From Streptococcus oralis (lineage in GTDB: Bacteria > Bacillota > Bacilli > Lactobacillales > Streptococcaceae): DNA of 64,000 nt. The position numbers were made by a program, and so were the translations under genes. Positions 1-6,113 of this stretch are shown piece by piece (positions within the stretch are counted from its first letter, which is position 1; each line of letters starts with the position of its first letter). The DNA lies in contig NZ_CP065707.1 of NCBI RefSeq assembly GCF_016028255.1, positions 1 through 64,000 of the forward strand, given 5' to 3'. Below the pieces are notes generated by a model. It made no database searches and was not told the DNA's origin. It saw only the letters and a list, made by a program, of their open reading frames with translations.

Positions 1-458
1 GAAAAGAGAGAGGAAGTTAGTACGAGCCCTAACCAAGAATTTTCAAATATAGCCCCCTGAAGAAGTCCTCTGAACATGAGTTCCTCCTGGATTGGTCCCA
101 AAACTGTAACACTTACAATAAAGGAAAGCGGAAGTCCTTTACTCGTTTCCTCAAGGTGTTGAGCCGAGGCACCAGAAGCAACTGAGAAAAAAGCATGATA
201 ACCTATATTTACTAGCACAGTAAGAAGAAAGGTTCCAATGAACAGCAAGAGCTGTTTCTTGCTTAGAATACCAAAAGAAATCATGTCAAACCATTTCGCA
301 TAGCCAAAACTAAGGAAAAGCAAGAGACTCTTTATAATAATGAATGTGTACTGGTGTTGAAAATAATCTCCCTGATTAATGGAATAACCCGCTGTACCAA
401 CGATTGCAAAGACTAAAAATCCCAAAAACAAGGCATGACATTTATTAAAAATTCTCAT
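1..458 (-). CDS. CPBP family intramembrane metalloprotease (partial, PncP/BlpY type)
   Basis: The 3' part lies beyond the window, leaving about 152 codons. The start ATG (456-458 on the plus strand) follows a GGGAGGA ribosome site. The protein is very hydrophobic, with several membrane segments, and contains the CPBP (Abi) motif 1, EELMFRG, whose paired Glu and Arg belong to the proposed metalloprotease site in the membrane. In pneumococcal blp islands one or two such proteases close the bacteriocin-immunity region and contribute to self-immunity. Its position after a blpZ-like remnant fits PncP, but that name rests on position and family, not on a full comparison. Confidence 0.8.
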   Translation of the reverse strand, partial: MRIFNKCHALFLGFLVFAIVGTAGYSINQGDYFQHQYTFIIIKSLLLFLSFGYAKWFDMISFGILSKKQLLLFIGTFLLTVLVNIGYHAFFSVASGASAQHLEETSKGLPLSFIVSVTVLGPIQEELMFRGLLQGAIFENSWLGLVLTSSLF

Positions 459-488
459 AAAACTATCCTCCCCACCAAACAGACTTCC

Positions 489-755
489 CTACACGTCATC
501 TTTTTTAGCTCCAGTCTTTCCAAAACAAACCATTTTATACTCTTCGAAAATCAAATTCAAACCACGTCAACGTCGCCTTGCCGTACTCAAGTACAGCCTG
601 TGGCTAGTTTCCTAGTTTGCTCTTTGATTTTCATTGAGTATTAGTAGCCAAAATCCGACCACATAGGCAGCTCCTAAGAATATAGCCATTAAAGCTAGCA
701 TGGGATTTAGGAAAGAAAAGACCATCACAGATACAATAGATCTGAATAGTCACCA
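489..755 (-). pseudogene. blpZ-like gene remnant split by a BOX element
   Basis: Read on the minus strand, codons give FLNPMLALMAIFLGAAYVVGF, then WLL, then the BOX element, then KWFVLERLELKK and a stop. The intact paralogue at 7128-7376 has the same protein without interruption (FWLLKWFVLERLEVK). The 5' third is missing or not in frame: the nearest upstream ATG is in another frame. The copy is therefore truncated at its start and cut near its end. The 5' boundary is approximate. Confidence 0.75.
536..643 (+). repeat. BOX element (boxA-boxC, no boxB)
   Basis: It starts TATACTCTTCGAAAATC, carries the boxA core CGTCAACGTCGCCTTGCCGTA (568-588) and ends in a boxC that reads CTAGTTTGCTCTTTGATTTTC then ATTGAGTATTA. 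These match the pneumococcal BOX modules; boxB is absent. It lies inside the blpZ-like remnant. Comparison with the uninterrupted copy suggests insertion at a TA with duplication of that dinucleotide. Confidence 0.9.
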
Positions 756-1179
756 TTTATATTTTCATACTACCATCCTATCAAACAAATAATCAAAACA
801 GACAATTCTACTTTCAATTGTTCACCTTTCGCTCCACTTCCATTATAGAATTTTCCTGACTACTATAGGATTGACTAACTTCTCATGATTCGTTGTTACC
901 ATGCTTTCAGCTCTCATCAGAACCTCACATCAATAGATCAGTCGTACATCTTTTCTCGTAGACTCTCGTGATTTAAATATATGGATTAGGTATACCTATT
1001 TGTACTTTAGAGTGTGAAGCCACTTTATTCTCTAAACGTGTCTTACTATAACATTCCTGTTCTTTAAGCCACGATTTCGCTATGCCTTCTTCTCCCCGCT
1101 AGCTCACGATAGTCAGGTTTGAGAATCGCTATTGAATTCACTGGTAGCGGATGCACACGGAGGACTTACACATCAAATA
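756..1179. other. Degenerate stretch without a recognisable gene
   Basis: No reading frame longer than a few dozen codons with a ribosome site is visible on either strand. Because the adjoining 1180-1273 is the end of an ISL3-type element, this stretch may be its decayed interior, but I could not align it. I see no promoter or strong hairpin. Confidence 0.4.
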
Positions 1180-1273
1180 AACGTCATGCCCGTCGTACTC
1201 AAAAAAGAAAGGACAAAATTAGTCCTTTCTCGATCTTAGCTTTTCTTCAACTCACTACAGTTGACAATGAGCC
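1180..1273 (+). mobile_element. 3' end and terminal repeat of an ISL3-family (IS1167-like) transposase, decayed
   Basis: Plus-strand codons 1201-1239 read KKERTKLVLSRS and stop, closely matching the C-terminus I know from streptococcal ISL3 (IS1167-type) transposases. About 20 bases later comes CTCACTACAGTTGACAATG and AGCC, resembling the element's terminal inverted repeat. Upstream sequence is too mutated to read, so only the right end is supported. Confidence 0.6.
1200..1231 (-). terminator. Hairpin terminator of the 2757-1312 peptide operon
   Basis: AGAAAGGAC (1206-1214) pairs with GTCCTTTCT (1222-1230), a perfect 9-bp stem with a 7-base loop. On the minus strand it is followed by a run of T (1201-1205 are A on the plus strand). 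It overlaps the ISL3 transposase end, so the operon appears to terminate inside a relic transposon end. Confidence 0.7.
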
Positions 1274-1311
1274 AAAGGATAGTTAATAACCTATTGAAGT
1301 GTCAAATGTTG

Positions 1312-1554
1312 CTAACTCCATTTATCTTCAAATTTAAATAGACACATTATCGGAGTTATCAGTAAGAAAAAATCTAACCAATTCAGATAATTCATAATAT
1401 AGGATATAATACCAGCCATAACGAAAAGGTACAAAGCTGTACGATATCCTCTCTTTGGGTTTTTATCAGCCTTGGTGTTAAAAATAATGTACACACAACA
1501 AATTGCAATGAGTATAAGCTGAATCATAGTTTCATTTAACATATTAATACCCAT
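1312..1554 (-). CDS. Small membrane protein, putative bacteriocin immunity
   Basis: 80 residues from the first ATG, 76 from a second ATG at 1542. AAAGGA (1556-1561) touches the first ATG and is 12 bases from the second, so the second start is at least as likely. Three hydrophobic segments (about residues 7-24, 40-58 and 61-74) are separated by a basic stretch KADKNPKRGYR. It is the last gene of the 2757-1312 operon, directly after a bacteriocin peptide, the usual place for a cognate immunity protein. No family recognised; function is inferred from position. Confidence 0.7.
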   Translation of the reverse strand: MGINMLNETMIQLILIAICCVYIIFNTKADKNPKRGYRTALYLFVMAGIISYIMNYLNWLDFFLLITPIMCLFKFEDKWS

Positions 1555-1566
1555 TCCTTTGTTAAA

Positions 1567-1776
1567 CTATTTTGGGGGTCTCAATCCAAAAGCTAAAATG
1601 CCACCTACTATAGCGCCCCCTGTTGCGCAAATCAAGTAAGCTTGAGGGCCTCCAGCAATACAAGATTGTCCTGCCTGAAATGCACCCGACAAGGCTCCTA
1701 CAACTACATCTCCTCCCAATCCACCTCCAGAAATATTACTTAATTCTTGATTATCTACTATTTTGTAATCAAACAT
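1567..1776 (-). CDS. Double-glycine leader bacteriocin peptide
   Basis: 69 residues. An 18-residue leader ends NISGG, followed by a mature part starting GLGGDVVVG and rich in Gly and Ala (several GxxxG motifs), typical of class IIb two-peptide bacteriocins. It has two cysteines (QSC and LIC). The segment PQAYLICATGGA resembles PQIYLICAAGGA in the peptide at 7456-7674, so the two are related. Its leader differs from the MNTKMM-type leader of its neighbour at 1792, with which it may form a pair. It should be cleaved and exported by BlpA/BlpB. Confidence 0.85.
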   Translation of the reverse strand: MFDYKIVDNQELSNISGGGLGGDVVVGALSGAFQAGQSCIAGGPQAYLICATGGAIVGGILAFGLRPPK

Positions 1777-1791
1777 AATTTCTACTCACTT

Positions 1792-2040
1792 CTATGGCCA
1801 AATATTATCAGCAATTGCAGTAAAAGCACCACCAAGTTTAGCTCCAGCCCAAGCACAGCCAGCAGTCATAGCCCATGCGGAACCACCAGTAAGGAGTCCT
1901 CCTACCGTACACATAGCAACTCCGATACCTGCTCCATAGACAGCTCCTTTTCCTACTGTTCCCCAATCAGTTCCTCCCTCAATGCTAGCCAGCATTTCAG
2001 TATCCATAATCTTAAATTGTTCCATCATTTTTGTATTCAT
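1792..2040 (-). CDS. Blp-type bacteriocin peptide (MNTKMM leader)
   Basis: 82 residues. The 23-residue leader starts MNTKMMEQFKIMDTEML and ends IEGG. The mature part (TDWGTVGKG to NIWP) has repeated GxxxG or AxxxG spacing and two cysteines 18 residues apart, as expected for a membrane-acting two-peptide component stabilised by a disulfide. No good ribosome site precedes the ATG, and the upstream immunity-like gene ends 15 bases before, so translation may be coupled. The probable partner is the peptide at 1567-1776. Confidence 0.88.
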   Translation of the reverse strand: MNTKMMEQFKIMDTEMLASIEGGTDWGTVGKGAVYGAGIGVAMCTVGGLLTGGSAWAMTAGCAWAGAKLGGAFTAIADNIWP

Positions 2041-2055
2041 ATCGTATATAACTTT

Positions 2056-2265
2056 TCAGTTACGGAACAAGTTTAATATAAAAATTATCAAAAAAACATA
2101 GGCAATGAAGAGAAAAAATAATTTATCATAGATTAGAAATAATATGACAAAACAATTCAATGATGTTAATTCAATAGTCTTTTGTTTTTTATCAGAGGTA
2201 CTTATAGATAGATAAATAAGATATGTTTGGAAAGCGAAGAGAATAATATAGAATATAGCCTTCAT
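2056..2265 (-). CDS. Small membrane protein, putative immunity
   Basis: 69 residues, almost entirely hydrophobic: two or three membrane segments around a charged patch TSDKKQKTIE. It has a weak ribosome site (GGAAGA). It sits between two peptide pairs (2503/2284 upstream, 1792/1567 downstream), the standard spot for the immunity protein of the first pair. No family recognised. Confidence 0.65.
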   Translation of the reverse strand: MKAIFYIILFAFQTYLIYLSISTSDKKQKTIELTSLNCFVILFLIYDKLFFLFIAYVFLIIFILNLFRN

Positions 2266-2283
2266 AAAATATATCTTCCATTT

Positions 2284-2487
2284 TTATGATGTAGCACTAT
2301 AGGCTAAATATCCACAAATCAATGCTCCTCCAATTCCTCCTATTGCAGCGCCCCATGGTCCTAGAAACTTCCCATATTTCACTCCACCCGCTGCACAACC
2401 TAAAGCAGCAACTACAGCCGCTCCTCCGGAATTACCTCCATAAATCTCACTTAACATTGTTTCATCTACATTATAATAAGTATTCAT
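2284..2487 (-). CDS. Double-glycine leader bacteriocin peptide
   Basis: 67 residues. A short 18-residue leader (MNTYYNVDETMLSEIYGG) precedes a Gly/Ala-rich mature part NSGGAAVVAALGCAAGG to AYSATS with many GxxxG motifs and two cysteines. AAAAGGAGATTTGT gives a strong ribosome site. Together with 2503-2757 it forms a likely two-peptide bacteriocin; the gene between it and the next peptides would be their immunity factor. Confidence 0.87.
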   Translation of the reverse strand: MNTYYNVDETMLSEIYGGNSGGAAVVAALGCAAGGVKYGKFLGPWGAAIGGIGGALICGYLAYSATS

Positions 2488-2502
2488 ACAAATCTCCTTT
2501 TA

Positions 2503-2757
2503 TCAAAATCCACCCGTTGCACCTGTTACTCCTGCCCAAAGAGCCACACCAAATTTAGCTCCTATGTATCCACATGCTCCCATAAATGGCGCTCCAACAC
2601 CACTCGCAGCACAAATGGCTGTTCCTAAGCCCCAGCCACCAAAAGCTGCACCACCACCTTCTAAGACATTAGTTTGCCAATTATTCTTGCCTCCTTCAAT
2701 ACTGGATAACATAGTTATATCCATTTCATGAAATTGTTCTATCATTTTTGTATCCAT
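2503..2757 (-). CDS. Blp-type bacteriocin peptide, first gene of the 2757-1312 operon
   Basis: 84 residues. The leader MDTKMIEQFHEMDITMLSS ends IEGG. The mature part runs KNNWQTNVLEGG to TGATGGF, is dense in GxxxG motifs and has two cysteines (AIC and GAC). The ribosome site is AAAAAGGAGTATTTGTT before ATG. It lies directly under a BlpR-type promoter (2813-2879). Likely partner: 2284-2487. Confidence 0.88.
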   Translation of the reverse strand: MDTKMIEQFHEMDITMLSSIEGGKNNWQTNVLEGGGAAFGGWGLGTAICAASGVGAPFMGACGYIGAKFGVALWAGVTGATGGF

Positions 2758-2807
2758 AACAAATACTCCTTTTTATTTTTAATTTTTTTCCTGTTGTAAC
2801 TTTGACA

Positions 2808-2880
2808 AGTTTAGTATATCATCGTTTATTAATTTTTTTCATCCAAATCTTGAATTGTCATCGAAACGTCTTGAATTGTT
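2808..2880 (-). promoter_or_regulatory. BlpR-dependent promoter (complete)
   Basis: On the minus strand two copies of TTCAAGA in the context ATTCAAGACGTTTCGATGA and CAATTCAAGATTTGGATG (2841-2878) form the BlpR direct repeat. A -10 TATACT (2813-2818) follows at the spacing seen in the other copies in the window. There is no good -35, as expected for an activated promoter. It drives the 2757-1312 peptide operon. Confidence 0.85.
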
Positions 2881-2888
2881 AAAAAATT

Positions 2889-2919
2889 TAAAAAGCAAGC
2901 ATTAAAAACATACTTGCCC
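2889..2919 (-). terminator. Hairpin terminator after the thioredoxin-like gene
   Basis: On the minus strand GCAAGTAT pairs with ATGCTTGC with one mismatch, followed by TTTTTAAATTTTTT. It lies between the 4038-3001 gene and the next BlpR promoter, the same terminator-then-promoter arrangement found elsewhere in the island. Confidence 0.55.
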
Positions 2920-3000
2920 TTTCACTCTTGTCTATAGGAAAATTCTAGCCATATGTTATTACAAACAAATAATATCATTGCACCTGTTTACCATCTATTT

Positions 3001-4038
3001 TTATTTATGAATTTTTTGTTTCACTTTAATCATTATAGAAGCCATAAAAAACGCGACAGCTAGCCGAATCAGTTGGTAACTTTCTTCCTCTCCTGTTTTC
3101 GGTAATAATTTTTCATTCGAAGTAATAGATTGGCTTACATAATCAGGCTCCTTAACATCGGTTAAAGGAGTTTTATTTTCTTGAGTAGCATCAAAAATAG
3201 GTTTGAGAGTTTCCAATTGATCCTTATTGTCTAACATTGCTAAATCGCCAGATTGAGTAGTTTTAGCTTTAGAAGTTGAGTTTATACTCTCCACTTTCCC
3301 ACTATTTTCACTATTAGAATTGGGATTATCATTGGATGTTTTCATTTCGGTTCTTTTTTCATCACTCATACCTTTGCTTTCACTTACAACTTTATCACTA
3401 GTACTCATGCTGTCATTTCTGGTTTTCTCATCATGCACATTTTCAGTTACTGTATCCTCAGAAGATGCTACTGTCTCCGTTTGCTTAGGTGAGTTTCTCG
3501 AGTACATATAATCATAAACCTGTTGTGCAGTTGCTCCGCCACCAACCCATCCAGATATCGGATGTCCGTTTCTTAAATACAAAATTGTTGGTGTTCCTGG
3601 AATCCCGACTTTTTTAAATAGAAACTCTCTCGCCTCCCCATCAAAATCCTGACCATCCAAATCATAATACTCTAACTTCTTTTCAATCAAGTTATTAAAT
3701 TCTTTCAATTCAGGAGAAAATTGACGACAATGAGAGCAAGTTTTTCTACCAAAATAAATAGTATGTTCTAATTGATCCTCTGTAAAAGATTGACGTACAG
3801 CTTCAATATCTATCTTTTTAAAGTCCGTAACATTCTGTTCATACTCTTCTGGAGTTACAACGGCAGGTTTATTCTCCACCTTTTCCTTAGTCGATGGCAA
3901 ATCTGGTGCCACAAGAGAACTATCATTAGTCTGTATAGAGGAAGAAGTAGTCTGATCTTCTGCATATACAACACCCGTAGTAATAGATGCAAATACAAGT
4001 GGCACAAGTAATAGCGATTTTATATTTTGTTTCTTCAT
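3001..4038 (-). CDS. LPXTG-anchored thioredoxin-like protein (Bta-like bacteriocin accessory)
   Basis: 345 residues. A signal peptide (1-26, ending VVYA) is followed by a thioredoxin-fold region (about 65-185) with the redox motif C101-S-H-C104 and a cis-Pro loop ([10 protein letters not shown]). Then comes a long Ser/Thr/Asn/Glu-rich stretch, and the C-terminus has LPKTG at about 312, a hydrophobic segment and a basic tail. The protein should therefore be sortase-anchored, with the thiol domain outside the cell. Thioredoxin-like Bta proteins are known accessories of streptococcal bacteriocins; I infer a role in forming or correcting disulfides of the exported peptides, all of which have paired cysteines. 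It has its own BlpR-like promoter. Anchoring to the wall is unusual for Bta. Confidence 0.85.
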   Translation of the reverse strand: MKKQNIKSLLLVPLVFASITTGVVYAEDQTTSSSIQTNDSSLVAPDLPSTKEKVENKPAVVTPEEYEQNVTDFKKIDIEAVRQSFTEDQLEHTIYFGRKTCSHCRQFSPELKEFNNLIEKKLEYYDLDGQDFDGEAREFLFKKVGIPGTPTILYLRNGHPISGWVGGGATAQQVYDYMYSRNSPKQTETVASSEDTVTENVHDEKTRNDSMSTSDKVVSESKGMSDEKRTEMKTSNDNPNSNSENSGKVESINSTSKAKTTQSGDLAMLDNKDQLETLKPIFDATQENKTPLTDVKEPDYVSQSITSNEKLLPKTGEEESYQLIRLAVAFFMASIMIKVKQKIHK

Positions 4039-4067
4039 AAGAAAACTCCTTTACATTTGTTATCTTT

Positions 4068-4134
4068 ATCTTACCTTATTTAAAATTACAAATTCATCTA
4101 AATCTTAAACGGTCATCAAAACATCTTGAATTGC
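4068..4134 (-). promoter_or_regulatory. BlpR-type promoter, partly degenerate
   Basis: Minus strand: CAATTCAAGATGTTTTGATG followed by ACCGTTTAAGATTTAGATG. The upstream TTCAAGA is intact and the second reads TTTAAGA. A -10-like TAAGAT (4068-4073) sits at the same distance as in the complete copies. It drives the thioredoxin-like gene, suggesting co-induction with the bacteriocins. Confidence 0.7.
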
Positions 4135-4138
4135 AAAA

Positions 4139-4195
4139 ACTTCATTAAAAAGGTAAGCATTTCGAAAACACCCACCTTTTTAATGAAGTTTTTTG
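4139..4195. terminator. Strong bidirectional hairpin terminator
   Basis: CTTCATTAAAAAGGT (4140-4154) pairs perfectly with ACCTTTTTAATGAAG (4174-4188), with T runs after the stem on both strands. It separates the 5067-4349 unit from the next promoter. Confidence 0.8.
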
Positions 4196-4240
4196 TCCTG
4201 TTGCGACCTTGACAGGTTTATTATAGCACTACTTTTTAAT
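4196..4240 (-). other. Decayed copy of the blp promoter/leader
   Basis: GTCCTGTTGCGACCTTGACAG then GTTTATTATAGCACT closely follows the leader plus -10 region of the complete blp promoters (CTTGTTGCAACTTTGACAAG then TTTAGTATATCA), but no BlpR repeat follows. It looks like the scar of an earlier promoter module. Confidence 0.5.
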
Positions 4241-4348
4241 ACTCTTTTACTAAAACAAAAGTCTATTTAAAAGATGAATACTTGAGAATACCTACTATTT
4301 ATTCTATTTTTTACAAATCACGTAAACCAGTTCTATAGATCAATAGTT

Positions 4349-4558
4349 TCATAACTTTTTCTTACTATGATTTTTATATAGCTTATTATCTAATCTATGT
4401 TTTATCAGACTATAGATTGTAATAGGAGTACTTACCAGTACCAAAATATTTCTCCAGAGTTCCGTTGAAATCATGAATACTCTTATGCAAAGAAAAATAG
4501 ACGCCAATATTAATAAAACTCGGGCAAACAAATCTAAAAAATATACGTATTTTTTCAT
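4349..4558 (-). CDS. Small membrane protein, putative immunity
   Basis: 69 residues with two hydrophobic segments (about 5-27 and 33-50) and a very basic tail (KHRLDNKLYKNHSKKKL). The ribosome site is GAAGGAGAAACTAGAAAT before ATG. It lies downstream of the peptide at 4867-5067, separated by about 310 bases that contain only a BOX remnant. An immunity role is inferred from size, topology and position only. Confidence 0.6.
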   Translation of the reverse strand: MKKYVYFLDLFARVLLILASIFLCIRVFMISTELWRNILVLVSTPITIYSLIKHRLDNKLYKNHSKKKL

Positions 4559-4800
4559 ATTTCTAGTTTCTCCTTCACTCTTACTTTAATATATACTAAA
4601 TAAGTGAGTTTTCAATTCTAATACTGACTAACGTTCCCTCTGCTCTAGACAAGAGTACTGTAGTATTATCTATTAACTAACCTATATTTAAACTATTCAT
4701 CGATATTGATATTACTTAGCATATACTTTAAAAATTTAAAAACTTTCATAAGAACTCTAATCTTTTACATTAGCCTATAAATTATTTGTCGCTTATACTT

Positions 4801-4869
4801 CTCAAAACAGTGCTTTGAGCTATTTGTAACTAGTCTACTAGTTTAATATCTGATTTTCATTAGGCATTA
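4801..4869 (+). repeat. BOX remnant (end of boxB plus boxC)
   Basis: CTCAAAACAGTGCTTTGAGC matches the end of boxB and start of boxC, and TGATTTTCATTAGGCATTA matches the boxC end in degenerate form. Its last three bases are the stop codon of the peptide gene at 4867-5067, so the element closes that gene. The rest of 4559-4800 shows no gene. Confidence 0.65.
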
Positions 4870-5067
4870 ACTAACAGGGGTAGCACAAAAAAACATATTA
4901 GTAACCGTGCCTAAACCAACCGCTCCCCACGGACCTGCAAAAACAGCACCTACGCCAATTCCAGCGGAAATTGCAGTTTCACAATCACCAAATTTTTTAC
5001 CACCTTCAACGCAAGCAAGCATATCAGTATCCATACTCTCAAATTGTTCCATCATTTTTGTATTCAT
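4867..5067 (-). CDS. Blp-type bacteriocin peptide
   Basis: 66 residues. The leader MNTKMMEQFESMDTDMLAC ends VEGG. The mature part KKFGDCETAISAGIGVGAV to FFCATPVS is Gly/Ala-rich, with one cysteine near each end. There is a strong AAAGGAGTATTTGTT ribosome site. The stop codon is supplied by the BOX remnant downstream, so the original C-terminus may have been changed. The promoter upstream keeps only half of the BlpR repeat. Confidence 0.85.
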   Translation of the reverse strand: MNTKMMEQFESMDTDMLACVEGGKKFGDCETAISAGIGVGAVFAGPWGAVGLGTVTNMFFCATPVS

Positions 5068-5123
5068 AACAAATACTCCTTTTATATTTTTTATTTTTGT
5101 CTTGTTGCAACTTTGACAAGTTT

Positions 5124-5172
5124 AGTATATCATTGTTTTTTTAAAATTTTTCATCCAAATCTTGAATTGCAA
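5124..5172 (-). promoter_or_regulatory. blp promoter with only half of the BlpR repeat
   Basis: The -10 TATACT (5124-5129) and the proximal CAATTCAAGATTTGGATG copy are present. The distal TTCAAGACGTTTCGATGA copy is replaced by the start of a terminator region (GCAAAAACTTCAT). Activation by BlpR may be lost or weakened. Confidence 0.6.
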
Positions 5173-5185
5173 AAACTTCATAAAA

Positions 5186-5217
5186 AAAGGTAAGTATTTC
5201 AAAAACACTTATCCTTT
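5186..5217. terminator. Hairpin terminator upstream of the half promoter
   Basis: AAAGGTAAGTATTT and AACACTTATCCTTT form an imperfect stem like the terminators at 8458 and 9643. A second decayed leader/-10 copy follows at 5231-5270 (TTGTTGCAACCTTGACAAGT then TTAGTATAGCACT). Confidence 0.55.
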
Positions 5218-5355
5218 AATTTGAGTTTTTTGTCTTGTTGCAACCTTGACAAGTTTAGTATAGCACTGTTTTAATTTTTTTCACTCAAATCCAGAGTCAC
5301 AATAAAAATATTAGGAATACATAAACTATAATTAACATATCACCTATACTGTACC

Positions 5356-5652
5356 CTAGTATCCATATCTAATATTAGATAATTCTCTTAATTTTTTTAT
5401 CTGATCAGACTGAATTTCAGATAAATGGAGCGCATTTTCAATTAATACATTTGAAATTTCAATGTTCATTCGACTAAGGGTATAAGGAATCGATATACTT
5501 CCTTTCTTTAATTCACATTCGTAAGAAATCAATATATCTTTCAAAGGGAGGAGTTGAGAATCACATTTTATATTTTGAATAAGTTCTTCTAATATGATGA
5601 TAGCTTCACGGCGTCTTTCAACCCCACCAGAAAACCACTTTAACCCTCTCAT
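5356..5652 (-). CDS. Class IIa bacteriocin immunity protein (EntA_Immun-like)
   Basis: 98 residues from the ATG that overlaps the bacteriocin stop (TAATG), so translation is coupled. It is soluble, charged and mostly helical, with regularly spaced hydrophobics, and has the size of the four-helix-bundle immunity proteins of pediocin-like bacteriocins (about 80-115 residues). These guard the mannose phosphotransferase receptor from the cognate bacteriocin. An earlier in-frame ATG at 5676 would sit inside the bacteriocin gene and has no ribosome site. The call rests on the neighbour and size; I see no single diagnostic motif. Confidence 0.75.
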   Translation of the reverse strand: MRGLKWFSGGVERRREAIIILEELIQNIKCDSQLLPLKDILISYECELKKGSISIPYTLSRMNIEISNVLIENALHLSEIQSDQIKKLRELSNIRYGY

Positions 5653-5873
5653 TATAGAGGTCCACCCGAATTCCAACCTGCATTCCCACCTGAAAATCCA
5701 TTAACAATAGAATTAGTAAGAATTTTATTTATAGCTTCAGGCCAGTTTACCCAGCAACCTTTAGAGTTATCACAATATAAACCATTACCGTAATATATTG
5801 TTTTTCCTCCTACTTTACTCGCAAGCATCTCAGTATCCATAATCTCAAATTGTTCCATCATTTTTAGATTCAT
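5652..5873 (-). CDS. Class IIa (pediocin-like) bacteriocin precursor
   Basis: 73 residues. A blp-type leader (MNLKMMEQFEIMDTEMLAS, then KVGG) precedes the mature part KTIYYGNGLYCDNSKGCWVNW. This contains the pediocin box YGNG-x-x-C-x4-C-x-V-x-W followed by P-E-A, then a hydrophobic/glycine-rich C-terminal half ending NSGGPL. The two cysteines form the family's conserved N-terminal disulfide. It is the first gene under a complete BlpR promoter, with its immunity gene overlapping its stop. Pediocin-like peptides are typical of lactobacilli and enterococci and uncommon in blp islands. Confidence 0.93.
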   Translation of the reverse strand: MNLKMMEQFEIMDTEMLASKVGGKTIYYGNGLYCDNSKGCWVNWPEAINKILTNSIVNGFSGGNAGWNSGGPL

Positions 5874-5928
5874 GACAAATACTCCTTTTCATTTTTAATT
5901 TTTGTCTTGTTACAACTTTGACAAGTTT

Positions 5929-5994
5929 AGTATATCATTGTTTTTTAAAATTTTTCATCCAAATCTTGAATTGTCATCGAAACGTCTTGAATTG
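5929..5994 (-). promoter_or_regulatory. BlpR-dependent promoter (complete)
   Basis: Both TTCAAGA repeats (5960-5994) and the -10 TATACT (5929-5934) are present, nearly base-for-base identical to the copies at 8379 and 9562. It drives the class IIa bacteriocin and its immunity gene. Confidence 0.85.
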
Positions 5995-6027
5995 CTCAAA
6001 GAGCATAATTTCCTTAGTCAACTAATA

Positions 6028-6081
6028 AGAAGTGAATAAAATTAAATTCTATTATTCAGAAATCTAATCTTATTCACTTCT
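6028..6081. terminator. Long hairpin after blpY
   Basis: AGAAGTGAATAA (6028-6039) pairs exactly with TTATTCACTTCT (6070-6081) around a 30-base loop. It lies between blpY and the class IIa promoter. The stem is AT-rich and the loop long, so efficiency is uncertain. Confidence 0.5.
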
Positions 6082-6113
6082 CATAATCGATAATTATTTT
6101 TAATCTACTATTT

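Noticed and set aside
435-644. 69-residue plus-strand frame
   Set aside because: It runs through the start of the CPBP gene, the blpZ remnant and the BOX; no ribosome site.
1747-2076. 109-residue plus-strand frame
   Set aside because: It is antisense to two peptide genes; Ser-rich composition is the mirror of Gly/Ala codons.
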